DNA of 64,000 bases from Limonium bicolor (taxonomy: Eukaryota > Streptophyta > Magnoliopsida > Caryophyllales > Plumbaginaceae), in assembly GCA_023374045.1 (NCBI GenBank), contig CM041782.1:189738925-189802924 (forward strand), read 5' to 3'. A program made the translations under genes and the position numbers. Below the pieces are notes generated by a model. That model was not told the origin of the DNA and did not search any database. It worked only from the letters and a program-made list of their open reading frames with translations. Positions 1-10,838 of the stretch are shown piece by piece (position 1 is the stretch's first letter; each line of letters opens with the position of its first letter).

Positions 1-1594
1 CTACGGACCCAATCAATTCCCTGAGAAGTTGATCCCAAAATTCATTCTGCTTGCCATGAGAGGGAAGCCTCTTCCGATCCATGGTGATGGATCCAACGTC
101 AGAAGCTATCTTTACTGTGAGGATGTGGCGGAGGCTTTCGAGACCATTCTTCACAAGGGTGAAGTTGGTCATGTGTATAATATTGGGACTAAGAAGGAGA
201 GGAGGGTGATTGATGTTGCCCGGGACATTTGCAAGCTGTTCAACATGGATCCAGAGAAGAATATCCAGTTTGTTGACAACAGGCCATTCAATGACCAGAG
301 GTACTTCCTTGATGATCAGAAGTTGGCAGAGTTGGGATGGTCAGAGCGCACTACATGGGATGAAGGGCTTAAGAAGACCATGAAATGGTATACCAACAAC
401 CCTCACTGGTGGGGTGATGTTTCTGGGGCACTACTTCCTCATCCAAGGATGTTGATGATGCCTGGTGGAATTGAGAGGCATGTTGATGGGTCAGACAACA
501 GTAACCCTGAATCTGCTGAGAATTTCTCTAACAACCCATCTCATATGGTTGTTCCTCCCACCAAAAGCAACTCCTCTTCTTCCCCACAGAAGCCCTCCCT
601 CAAGTTCTTGATCTATGGTAGAACTGGTTGGATTGGTGGCCTGCTGGGGAAGCTATGCGAGAAGCAAGGGATTGCTTATGAGTATGGAAAGGGGCGACTG
701 GAGAACAGGTCTTCACTAATTGCAGATATCCAGAATATCAAACCCACCCATGTATTCAATGCTGCTGGGGTGACAGGAAGACCCAATGTTGACTGGTGTG
801 AGTCGCACAAAGCAGAAACGATTCGTGCCAATGTTGCTGGTACTTTGACATTGGCTGATGTTTGCAGAGAGAACGGTGGCCTTGTCATGATAAACTTTGC
901 TACTGGATGCATATTTGAATATGACAAGACACATCCCGAGGGATCTGGCATCGGCTACAAGGAGGAAGACAAACCCAACTTTATTGGGTCATTCTACTCA
1001 AAGACTAAGGCTATGGTAATATATTCAGCTCTTACATATGTAGTGGTAATAGCAGTAGTAGTAGTTGGTCCTCTCGCATTCTTTCCAGATTAGATCGAGT
1101 TTATACTTATTCTTGTAGTTTTTCCCTTTGACAACCAGGTTGAAGAGCTGTTGAAGGAGTTTGACAATGTTTGCACTCTCAGAGTGAGGATGCCAATTTC
1201 ATCTGACCTGAACAACCCAAGAAATTTTATCACTAAGATTAGCCGCTACAACAAGGTAGTGAACATCCCCAACAGCATGACCGTACTGGATGAGCTCCTA
1301 CCCATCTCCATCGAGATGGCAAAGAGGAATTTAAAGGGAATATGGAACTTCACAAATCCCGGAGTGGTGAGCCACAATGAGATCCTGGAGATGTACAAGA
1401 AGTACATCAAACCAGACTTCAAATGGAACAACTTCACGTTGGAAGAGCAAGCGAAGGTGATTGTTGCACCCAGAAGCAACAACGAGATGGATGCATCCAA
1501 GTTGAAGAAAGAATTTCCTGAATTGCTATCGATCAAGGAGTCACTGATCAAGTATGTTTTTGAGCCCAACAAGAAGACAAATTACAAAGCTTGA
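1..1594 (+). CDS. RHM: UDP-rhamnose synthase, 3' part (5' end outside window)
   Basis: Trifunctional plant enzyme converting UDP-glucose to UDP-L-rhamnose in the cytosol, supplying rhamnose for pectin and flavonoid glycosides. The frame opens at base 2; exon 2..1015 and exon 1139..1594 join in frame (about 489 residues of a family length near 670), so roughly the first 180 residues lie to the left. Visible: the end of the N-terminal 4,6-dehydratase domain (RSYLYCEDVAEAF, a region usual in this family), a Ser/Asn/Pro-rich linker, then the C-terminal epimerase/reductase domain with the NADPH glycine motif GRTGWIGG and the YSKTK catalytic Tyr/Lys just before the splice site. The C terminus (SIKESLIKYVFEPNKK) matches plant RHM. 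There are no breaks; codon use and composition differ from the AT-rich repeats to the right. RHM paralogues are hard to separate, so no number is given. Confidence 0.95.
1016..1138 (+). other. RHM intron, 123 bp
   Basis: Begins gtaata after codon ATG and ends caaccag before GTTGAAGAG. Removing it restores the family sequence KAM-VEELL across the junction. The intron contains an in-frame stop at 1091-1093 that would otherwise truncate the protein. Confidence 0.9.
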
Positions 1595-1612
1595 GGGGAG
1601 GTTTTACTTTGC

Positions 1613-1618
1613 TTTTTT

Positions 1619-1651
<33 letters not shown>
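1613..1651 (+). repeat. T10-A-G28 homopolymer run in the RHM 3' UTR
   Basis: Ten T, one A, then 28 consecutive G (1624-1651), starting 19 bases after the RHM stop codon. It lies in the presumed 3' UTR. A run this long could form G-quadruplexes in the mRNA, or could be an assembly artefact. Confidence 0.9.
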
Positions 1652-1857
1652 TTGTATTGCGCTATTCTTTTAGGTGGATGTGTCTCGTTCAGTTTTCGTA
1701 GAAGAAGGTTATATTTTTGTTGCAGGGTGATTAAAATTACATGTTTGTTGGATTGAAAGAATTACAATAAGGTTGTTAGGAGAATACCTCTTTCTCACTC
1801 CTTCTAGAGCATAGTCAACATTAGTCCTCAGATGTTTCTGAATTCGAATTCGATACT
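1652..1857 (+). other. Rest of RHM 3' UTR and downstream flank
   Basis: AT-rich sequence with candidate poly(A) motifs (for example aattacaataagg near 1761). No coding sequence is visible. Confidence 0.4.
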
Positions 1858-2073
1858 TTGATGTCATCTGCATCATCAAAGATTGCTTGTTTGTGTATTA
1901 CGAGAGTTAGGTTCTGTTTTCATTCATCCTCTTCTTCGTTTGGGGATTCAAATTCGAAGCCAAATGGATTACAAACCTTTTGTCGGAGTGTCGGTTTGAC
2001 TGATGATGCCATTGCTAGCCTAGCGAAACAGGATTATGGGTCTGCTGGTAAGATTCATGAACCGGTAAGGTAA
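1858..2073 (+). CDS. Hypothetical 71-residue ORF, possible orphan first exon
   Basis: The predicted protein starts with a Ser/Arg/Cys-rich, acid-poor stretch resembling an organelle-targeting peptide, and ends GSAGKIHEPVR followed by a stop. The sequence ggtaaggtaagc at the end looks like a splice donor, so this could be the first exon of a gene whose remainder was displaced by the transposons to the right. I do not recognise the family. It may equally be a chance ORF. Confidence 0.2.
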   Translation: MMSSASSKIACLCITRVRFCFHSSSSSFGDSNSKPNGLQTFCRSVGLTDDAIASLAKQDYGSAGKIHEPVR

Positions 2074-3308
2074 GCAAACCAGTTTACACGACACGGTGTA
2101 ATTTTAGAAATATAATTTTCTAAATTTAGTTAATAATTTTTTTTAAACATTGTATCAATAATATAAAGCTTTTTATCAAGTATGACATGATATTGGGGGC
2201 GTTTTCATTCTTTTTAGACTCCGTTTAGTATAAAAAGAGGGAAATATTATAGTACGCCATTGAGGTTTTGATTAATTTACCACATGTCACTATATGGAAT
2301 GTAATTTACATGGTCTATTATTATATTAATCTTGAAACTTTAAAATTAGGAATGTAAAGATGTAGGGATTAAGGTCTAGGTCTTCCAACTTGTATATTAA
2401 AAATTAAGGTAATTGAGTTTGTGACTCTGATTTTTGGGCTCAAGGAAGTTTGACTGAAGATGATAGAATGTTGGGATCAGCCAGACACGTTTTGATCCTT
2501 AATTTTCACTGGTGGTTATAACAACCTGATCGATGTACTCCTCCCTTGGACAAACACACTCCTTTCTTAGACAACAGTCTCCTTCCTTAATGATGAACTT
2601 CTTCTTTGAATGATAGACTTTTTCTTCGAACGACGGACTCTGTTACCCAAGATTGTGTTTGAATTGATGCACTCTGTTTGTACTGATGGACTTCATCTAG
2701 CAAAACTTCCAGTTCAAGCATTTCTTGATTGACTCCATTTACGCGTAGATTGAATCATCATCGGCAAAACCCTAAAGTTCCAACAACTATGTGTAGTGGT
2801 ATATTCATATCCTCAATAGCATCTTGTCAAGAATATAAAAAATTGCCCAACAAAGCCTATAGGTAACACTCAAACAACCAACAAAACACAAATCAACAAT
2901 AAAGTGCCTCATGAATTTTCTAGGTAAAGAAGGTTTAAGGGTATCCACAATAGGGGTTTTTGACACGGATACATAGGTGAAAAATTAAAAAAATGTTCCA
3001 TAATGATGTGAATTCCATCCATTTTCTTTCTCATGGATTCTTAACTAAAGCCCTACTTTTTATGAGACAATAGACTCTACCTATGTGTGCGTCTCTCTTT
3101 TATTAAGAGAGAGAAGATTAATAAACTTTGTTATTGTAGTGGATAATGTTTCTTAAGTAATAAAATATAATTTTTATATAACATGACACATAAATATGTG
3201 TTACTAAACTCACCACCATTGTGGATGACACCATTTATTATGCATTTGTATTGTTCTCTTTGACACCTGACTAGAAACACGAGCAAGGGGAAGACCGACA
3301 TCGAAAAC
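2074..3308. other. Unassigned AT-rich flank left of gypsy1
   Basis: No gene seen. Contains a Leu/Phe-poor, stop-rich stretch and short repeats of the type gatggactt/gatgaactt (about 2540-2700). A possible short MITE-like unit lies at 2943-3144 (ends atccacaat and attgtagtggat) but no clear target duplication flanks it. Bases 3304-3308 (AAAAC) are the left target-site duplication of gypsy1. Confidence 0.4.
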
Positions 3309-6300
3309 TGAAATACCCCTAACCTTAAAAACTTAATTAAATGATCTATTAATGATCTAAGATGGTTAATAAACATCTAAATACCATTGGGGAACAATCT
3401 AAAGATCTGAACAAGGCAAAACATGCCTTAAGATCGGTAAAGCCAAAAATGTGCTTTAAGACACCATAGAGATTGTATGACCTCAAATAGGATCCAAAGT
3501 GGATCCCAAGTATTATAATGAAGTAATGAACATTATAAAACCATTCTCAAAGGAAACCAAGCTCTAAAACAAGTTCTAACACAAAATGTGCTTTAAAATT
3601 CCTTAAAGCACGTTTTTGAGAAAATTGACTTTCTGAGTGGGTTTTTAGTGGTGTTAGGCATTGGATTAGACCTTGTTATACTAATTTACTATAATGTACC
3701 ACATTAGAAGGTCTAAATCCAAGATTTTAAAAAAAAAATCAGAAATATGGCACTCATTTGTGAATAGTAATCCAAATAGTGCATTTTTAAGCAAAATTGA
3801 CTAAGTATAGTCAATGGTCAATGAATGACTCATCTATACCCATATGAGGTTGGAAGCATGGAGCAAGGAGGACAGCACATCAAGCTTTAATACAAATATC
3901 TAGCCAATTTGGTGAATCACCATTTACTATTCCAATTTTTACTTTTCATTCATTAAAACTCATTTTCTTTCTTTCTCTTTCCTCTTGTCCCATTCCAGCT
4001 GAGCCATTAGAAATTTTAAACCCTCTCAAGCTGTGTTCTTGAGTGTTCAAGGCAAATCAATCCCATTTGCACCTAAGGTAATGATTTAAGGTTTATTTTA
4101 GCTCTTTTTCTTCATCTCTTCATTACCTACACTTGGAGCTCATGATCTATCACTTTCCATGGCTCATTCAGCATTTTTAACCTTGAGCAACAATCATTCT
4201 CGGCTGAAGCAAGTTTTGGGACCAAGGTTTCCAAAATTTACATTATAAGGTAAAAACATACCTTAAGCATTTCTATTCTCCATCCGGTTTTCTTCTTCTG
4301 ATTTCTATGAGTTTATTCACTCATAATCTTCATATTTACATGTTTATTCAGTTGGTTAACCATTTGGAGCAAGGGTGGCCGAAAATCAAAGGAAATATCA
4401 TTCTTTAAGGTATTTTGCCAAGGTAAAACCTATTACCATAGCAGCTTGTTGTTGTCTAGCCATTCCCTATGTTTATATGGTGAATTTAACACCATGTGAT
4501 GTGTTTAATTCAGGCCGAAACCCTTTGGAAACTACCTGGCATTTTTAAGGTGATTTTTGCCTTAAATCTTACATTAATTGTTCATTATGGTTAAGCTCAT
4601 GCTTGGAGTGTAACCATATCTTATTTTGGTGTATTAAACATGTCTAAATGATGTGGTGATTTTTCCTCCAAGCTGCCGAGTTGTTATAAAGCATAAACCA
4701 AGGTATAAACACCTTAAACTTATGATTTTATGATTTTTAAGCATATATATTATATGTGCCGAGAGTGGAGTGGTTTAAATGGGTGATTTTAACCTAAGTG
4801 TGGAAAAAAATGACTAAGATAAGTTAAGCTAGTCATTTAAGTGATTTAATTAACATAATGGTCAAATTATGATATTATGTGGAAAAAATAATTATGCTAC
4901 AACAAGGCCGAGAGCTTATTGTATAAATTGAGCTACTTTATGTGTAATTTTATGTTATAAAGCAAAGTTGTAAAAAAGGCCATGTCATTAGGCCATTTTA
5001 ATTTAAGTTTAAAGCTTATTTAATTTAATTTATGCTTATATAAGTAAGTTTGGGGTCAAACGGTAATTACTAGTAAATATTAAAGCCGTGGGCTTAATTT
5101 AGAGGAATTTAGGGGTTTTAAATGAATTTAATAAAAATTATAACATTTTATAAAGTTTTGGGTCAAAATTGTAAAAATAGAAAAGTATAGGGTAAGATTC
5201 GTAATTACCGAGAGTTTGGGTCCAATTTGGCATTAGAAGTCAAAGTTGACTATATAGGAGACTTTGACCAAGTTTGGAGAATTTAAGAAGTTAAAATACT
5301 ACCTTATAATAAGATAGTTATTAAATTGTAAAAGATTTATAAGAGATGGGATGAAATTGTTATTTTCGAAAACTTGGGGTACTAAATAGCATTTAAAACA
5401 GACCTTAGGTTATTAGGAATTTTTAGAAGTTTATTTGGTTAAATTTGGAGTTTATATGAATTATATAAGTATAATATATGATATTTCATGTCATTGTTAC
5501 AAATGGGTGACATATGGGTAAAAACCGAGAATTATAGAAAGTATAAGGTTAGGAATGTCATTTATAACCTTTTGGTATAGTTTGGTAATTTTTGGAGTTA
5601 TATATAAGGTTTTATAAAGATATGTGTATAATGTATAGTTTTAATGACATTAGGAAACTATATATTATAAGTAGTGGAGATTTGGTAATTATACAAAGTT
5701 AGGTGGTAGGAATTTAATTAAAACAGACCCTAGGGTCTGTTCGGTAATTATAACCATTTAAAACTATAGGTTATAATTATATTAAGGTTTAAGGATTATA
5801 ATATAAGGTATATAATATAAGTGTAACAATGAAATATAATTTGGGGTTGAATTGTAAATTGTGGAAGAATAGTGGAATATAATGAAAGCCGAGAGTATAA
5901 AGGCTGTTTGGTAATATATAACAATTTATAACTATAGGTTATAATTGTTTTAATGACATAAATGTCATAATATATGTTATATAACTATAATATAACATTA
6001 TATTAATTATGTGGTGGATTTTGTAAATACTTAAGAAAAATAGGTGCTGTTCGGTAATAAGAACATTTTTGAATAAAAATTTATAATATGGTTTTAATGT
6101 TATAAGGGGTGTAACATTTATAATATAAGAAATATTCATTAAAAGAGAATGAATATATTATAAAGACTTACCATATAATAAATAGTCCCATAATACATAT
6201 ATATAAATAAATATATGTTATGGTGTGGGAAAATATAATATGGTTCAATAACCATAGATTATCATAATTAAAAATGATATAAGATAAAGAGAAAAGAATT

Positions 6301-8189
6301 ATAAACATTAGATATGGAAATTCTAATGTTATGAGTTTACATGGAATAATAAGGATTTATATAATTCAAAGTATTTTTACATATGAATTATACTACATTA
6401 AACTTGGAAAAACAAACCTTAGGAAAATAAATACTAAGGTGGAATGTATAATATATGAATAAGAATTATACATGCAATATAGAAACAAACTATATAATAT
6501 ACAAGGGTATATTGAATTACATGCGATAACAAGTTCAAACTTTAAGTATATTAATATTCAAGACGAGACTACGCATGTAATATAACGTTTTTTTCCTATC
6601 CCGAGTTAAAGCCGAAAACCCGACAAACGTTGACAGTTAATGATGGGGGATTAACCGGGAGGTGTTAGTAACGGTACGGGGTACTGTAGAGTTATGTCGT
6701 TATACGGGATTCTAATCAGTAGCATTATGTATTATTAGACTGTTAGAGACGTCACGGGGAGCATCGGATCTAGCTGATTCATACTCCACGGTTATACATT
6801 CCGGGTGTACGGTATGTTGTTATGTGTCTCTGATTGTCTCTAAGGGCTTCCTCAGTTCAGACTTCTGTGTAATCTGTGATAAGATTGTTTGTCTGATTGT
6901 GTGAATAAATATGCATGAACTGTATATTTTTTTAGCTGCTTATTATTTACTGTTGTTGCGTTAACAGTACTGGTTCATATATATGAACCTATATATATAA
7001 AACGAACTAGCGGCTATGGTGCTATCTTATATGTAATATAAGGATCATCAGAAAAACGTTGTAGCACTAGGATAATAAGATATACATATTATCCGAGACT
7101 TTAATACGGAGCATTGACCTATCTAACGCCGCTCTCGTATCTAACACTGGATCCCGAGTTTACAGACTCCGGATTGGACTAACGACCTTAGTCTGCTGTG
7201 TTAGAAAAATTGGTAATGCGATGCGATGGTATAATTAATTAACATAACAAAGCCAAGAGGATGTGGCTCTTGGTGCGCGCTGTGATCACAAAAACGATAC
7301 CAGGATGTCCGCGTACGGGTCCGCAAGTATCAAGAAAATTTCCCGTGAGCTAAGATGGCTCGTTGGTCGGAGACTCTACCGCTGGAGTGGCTACTGCCGT
7401 GGGTGACCCGCCATAGTATATGGGTAATTTAGAGGAACGTCGTTTTTAACGAGACGTTGTCACTAGGTATAACTGAACACTTATTACAGTTGAGACTTGT
7501 ACATTGGCGAACAATATTGGTTTCTATACCAAGGACGGGAGTCGATACTTGTTTATTATTCTCGTTGTTTCGCCTTGTTGTTCATTGGTTATACTGTGTG
7601 GTTTATATTATGTGTATTGATGGTTGTGTTATTGTATGGATATTACTGTTAATTGTTTTACAGTTTAAATATTAAAACGGTATTGCATGTAACGAATCTC
7701 ATGCTCTCGACCAATTAATTGAGGGGTTTGAGGAGGCATGACGGGGCATGTGATAACATACTCAGCAGGGGATGATTCCATACCACAAACCATTTTTATT
7801 TTAGGAGACTAGCTGGAGGGTCGACGTGGGGCGCGGCAGTTGTATTTACTTTTGGTTAGACTTGGTACGGATTGAGACTACAGTTATTTTGGACTCGGGT
7901 TCTGTAAACCGAGGTGTATATTTTTGGTTAGACGCTCACGTGTACGGTTTTGTATAAGACGGTTGTTGTTGTATATATTTAGTTTTACTTAAGCACTACT
8001 ATCTATCTCTTGTGGTCACTGCGGGAATACGTTTCGTATGTTGATTATCATGTAACTCGTTATCACCCGTATGGGCGAGTTATAACAGTGACACCATTAG
8101 AACGACAGTCTGTTATTTACCGCTGTGATTTATTTACTAAGTACAACGTTTATATTGTGATTAGGAGCCGGATTAGTAGGGGTGTTACA
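3309..8189 (+). repeat. gypsy1 5' LTR, about 4.88 kb
   Basis: Matches 14735-19607 over its whole length. TG...CA ends. AT-rich, with no real genes; short ORFs inside recur in both copies as non-coding LTR sequence. Includes the palindrome ACAGACCCTAGGGTCTGT near 5725 and several ctgttcggtaat phrases. A TATA-like gtatatattt lies near 7971-7980, about 200 bp before the LTR end, a plausible but unproven core promoter. LTRs of nearly 5 kb are at the long end for plant gypsy elements. Confidence 0.95.
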
Positions 8190-8193
8190 AAAG

Positions 8194-8205
8194 TGGTATC
8201 AGAGC
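8194..8205 (+). other. gypsy1 primer-binding site (initiator Met tRNA)
   Basis: TGGTATCAGAGC, four bases after the LTR end; complementary to the 3' end of plant initiator methionine tRNA, the primer used by most plant gypsy elements. Confidence 0.92.
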
Positions 8206-8221
8206 GGAGTACCGCTCTGAT
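8198..8221 (+). promoter_or_regulatory. Hairpin overlapping the gypsy1 PBS
   Basis: Perfect 10-bp stem (ATCAGAGCGG / CCGCTCTGAT) closed by the loop AGTA. The 5' arm contains eight bases of the PBS. The same structure, with the loop-closing G-C replaced by A-T, occurs in gypsy2. Confidence 0.65.
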
Positions 8222-9015
8222 TACAAGAGATAGTAGTTGAGTTAGGAGATTGTCGGGGACAATGTGTTTTACGCCTTTAAGGGCTGTGTGAACTTATGGT
8301 TGAGAAAAGTACGGTATTTATACTGAGTGTTGACTTTGATTCTGAATTCTTCAGATGTCTGCTGGAAGACGTTCGTCAGGCAGAGGCGGAGGTAGAGGCG
8401 GCGGGTCTGGAGGAGGTTCTCCTGAGACCCATGCCGTGGGCGTTGCTGAGACGGTAGCTGCCGTCTTTGCTCAACTAGCCTAGATGGGAGGCATCCAGAT
8501 CGGAGCGCCACCCATAGTCCCACCCGTACCCGCACCAGAGAGAGCCAAACTGGCTAAAGAGCGTCGCCGACACGAGTACCTACTTACGACGGAGTAGCTG
8601 ACCCCACCGTCCTGGAGAGATATATATCGAGCACGAGAAGGCCTTTGACGCCATTCATGTGCCTGCTGAGCACCGGGTCGGTATAGCAGCCTTCCATCTG
8701 AGGGACGCCGCCAGCACTTGGTGGAGGTCCGTGAAGGCACACTACACTGCTATAGAGGGTTTCGGTTGGACGGGTTTTGTGGAGTTGCTGAGGAAAAGTA
8801 CTATCCTGCTCACTTGAAGCAGAGGAAGAGGGAAGAGTTCGAGGCTCTGAGGCAGGGTAGTCTGACAGTGGATCAGTACTACTCCTCATTCATGGGCTGT
8901 TGGACTTTGTCCCGGGAGTTGTTTATTCTGACACCGTGAAGGTGGAGAAGTTCAGAGGCGGGCTACGATATGCTATCAAGGCCGCCATGGGTGCTGCTTA
9001 TACCCTACGGTCCAG

Positions 9016-9094
9016 GTAAATTAGTTGACAGTTTATACCTTGTAACTCAGTTTGATTTATTACAAGTTTCGGGGAACTCATTGATGCATTGTAG
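9016..9094 (+). other. gypsy1 gag intron 1 (79 bp)
   Basis: GGTCCAG|gtaaat ... cattgtag|GAGTGCTATGATGC. The same junction, also followed by GAGTGCTAT, is present in gypsy2 (49580-49684), so it is conserved between copies. Confidence 0.7.
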
Positions 9095-9223
9095 GAGTGC
9101 TATGATGCTGCTTCTCGGACCGAGCTGTTGGTGAACAGCCGGGATGACAGCCAGGGGCAGAAGCGTAAGGCCCCGAGAAGGAGGCTGAGGTTGTGGCTGG
9201 AGGCGGAGGCAGCAAGGGGGGAA

Positions 9224-9315
9224 GTAAGAACCGCTTTTAAGTTATTTAATTCATTTAAATTACTTACTTGCTGCCTGCTTTATACCTGCTATTCCTAACA
9301 CTTTGACGATCACAG
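9224..9315 (+). other. gypsy1 gag intron 2 (92 bp), absent from gypsy2
   Basis: gtaagaacc ... gatcacag, T-rich towards the acceptor. gypsy2 reads through continuously at the corresponding place in gag. Confidence 0.55.
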
Positions 9316-9440
9316 GAAGAAAAAGTTCTCCTGGAGGGAGAAGAAGAAGGAGCAGGCCAGCCAGAAGGGCAAGGAGAAGGTTCCGATGCTGACCGGGCCT
9401 ACCTATGATGTCCAGCCTCTCAGATCTGCACCCCCTAAGG

Positions 9441-9524
9441 GTAAGCGATCTAACCTGTGAATGAGTTGTGTATTACACTATCCATTACCGTCCTTGTATT
9501 AATCAGATTGTTGTATGATAATAG
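9441..9524 (+). other. gypsy1 gag intron 3 (84 bp)
   Basis: CCTAAGG|gtaagc ... ataatag|GTTCTGCACC, directly before the zinc-knuckle exon. Corresponds to the gypsy2 intron at 49238-49317, after the similar CCAAAGG. Confidence 0.7.
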
Positions 9525-9980
9525 GTTCTGCACCCCAGCGCCACTTTCACTGCAAGCGTTGTGGTAAAGACCACCCGGGTGTTGATTGCTCCGGGCAAGC
9601 GGTGGACTGCCACCACTGTGGGAAGAAAGGCCATAGGTCGTTCGAGTGCTTCGGAATCCGGAGAGCCGAGCGTACCGCCCGTCGAAGGGGACTCAGAGCG
9701 CACCTACTGGAGCAGGTGGAGCTCGAGGTGGCCAGAGGGGGCCGGCGCCCCAAGCCCAGAAGGGGCAGCAGCAGCAGACCCAGAGGAACCCGCCGGGCAA
9801 CCGTGTGCTGAATGCAGCGGGAGCTGGTACTAGTACCCAGCGCGGTGAAGGTTAGCATTTGAAACCTTAACCATTGTATGAGAGCATGACTAAGTGATAA
9901 ACGCTTTACCCTAGCATGAGTGTGTGTTTTAATTACCGCTTTAGATAAACGACTTACCTAGGAAACCTTTTATCTCTTAG

Positions 9981-10718
9981 GAGACTTCGATATCTGCTAT
10001 TCCACACTCACAAGACAGAGATCACCTAGACCCGTGGAAGAAAGACTGAAGTACCCTGGCGAGTTGTGTCATGTGGTCAAACCGGGCATGATACTTCTCA
10101 GAGAGTTCCTAACCCTAGATGAGCAAATCGCCATAGTGAATGAGTGTAGAGCTTTGGGTAAGGGCATGGGAGGATTTTATACCCCTGTATTTAGTAGTGG
10201 TTCTAAGATGAAATTGCACATGATGTGCTTAGGGAAAGATTGGGATCCGCAAGCTAGGGTTTATCGAGAGGTGAGGATGGTAGTGGCGTATCAATACCTA
10301 GGATACCTGAGAGTTTCCTAACCTTGGTGAGAAACGCAATGGATATTGCTCAAGACTGTGAGACTTATCCATTACCCGACATGACACCTGACGTTGCATC
10401 GTCAACTACTACGAGCAGGGAGGAAAGCTTGGGATGCACCAGGACCGTGATGAGACGACCGAGTCCATCACCAGAGGAATACCGGTTGTGTCATTCTCCA
10501 TCGGCGATGATGCTGAGTTCATCTATGGAGACCAGAAGAGGATGGATCTAGCAAGCAAGATCATCCTCAAGTCTGGGGATGTGTTGGTATTTGGTGGAGA
10601 GTCGAGGCTTGTATATCATGGAATCAAGAGCATTAAGCTCAATACCGCCCCACCAGCTCTAGTGAATGAGACCCACATCCGACCTGGCCGTTTAAATTTG
10701 ACTTTCAGACAGTACTGA
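9981..10718 (+). pseudogene. gypsy1 AlkB-like Fe(II)/2OG dioxygenase, frameshifted
   Basis: Exon between gag and pol with the same domain as gypsy2 48006-48745. Conserved landmarks: GGFYTPVFSSGSKMKLHMMC, the metal motif MHQDRDE (about 10434-10454), LVYHGIKSIKLN with the distal His, and the C-terminal GRLNLTFRQY with two Arg. Closest in pattern to the plant ALKBH1-like family. Single-base shifts near 10275 and 10400 break the frame between the N-terminal part and the HxD motif, so this copy should not make a working enzyme unless the shifts are assembly errors. Confidence 0.85.
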
Positions 10719-10838
10719 TGTAATAGTAGTAGCTAAGTGTGTAATCTTGTAAAATACAGTTGGATGAATGAAATAAGAGTTTTTGTACCTTCAAGTATAT
10801 GTGTTCAGTTTGTTGATACCGTTAATTCATAACTTCAG
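10719..10838 (+). other. Spacer between AlkB stop and pol acceptor
   Basis: About 120 bp, non-coding, containing gaatgaaataagag and ending in a T-rich acceptor. It could hold a 3' end signal for the Gag-AlkB mRNA; none is proven. Confidence 0.3.

Larger units (their letters stand above)
8355..9850 (+). pseudogene. gypsy1 gag, spliced, degraded, with two zinc knuckles
   Basis: Capsid/nucleocapsid gene. Starts ATG at 8355 with a Gly/Arg-rich leader (SAGRRSSGRGGGRGG). The capsid core is recognisable in pieces (WTGFVELL; YYPAHLKQRKREEFEALRQG at about 8800-8860), a Retrotrans_gag signature. Predicted exons: 8355-9015, 9095-9223, 9316-9440, 9525-9850; the three gaps are 79-92 bp and each begins GT and ends AG. 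Exon 4 carries C-x2-C-x3-H-x4-C (CKRCGKDHPGVDC) and C-x2-C-x4-H-x4-C (CHHCGKKGHRSFEC). An in-frame TAG at codon 43, a second stop near 8597 and a frameshift near 9650 break it. The last exon ends in phase 1, matching both downstream acceptors. Confidence 0.75.
9851..10838 (+). other. gypsy1 splice hub: one gag donor, two acceptors (AlkB or pol)
   Basis: The zinc-knuckle exon ends GGTGAAG|gttagc in phase 1. Acceptor 1 is ...ctcttag|GAGACTTCGAT at 9980/9981 (130-bp intron) and leads into AlkB. Acceptor 2 is ...cataacttcag|GCCACAAAAATGG at 10838/10839 (988-bp intron) and leads into protease. Both take phase 1 and begin with G. Use of acceptor 2 would skip the AlkB exon and its stop codon, giving Gag-Pol. 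Splice use is predicted, not observed. Confidence 0.55.

Noticed and set aside
2943..3144. MITE-like unit with ends atccacaat / attgtagtggat
   Set aside because: The ends match only over a few bases with a gap and no target duplication is visible; kept as a remark only.
5939..6139. 66-codon ORF repeated at 17354-17554
   Set aside because: Identical because it lies in the two LTR copies of gypsy1; AT-rich, with no family recognised.
8010..8240. 76-codon ORF at the 5' LTR end of gypsy1
   Set aside because: Runs across the LTR/PBS junction and differs after it in the other LTR; LTR sequence, not a gene.
8355..9015. Functional gag in gypsy1
   Set aside because: In-frame stops at codon 43 and near 8597 and later shifts; called a pseudogene.
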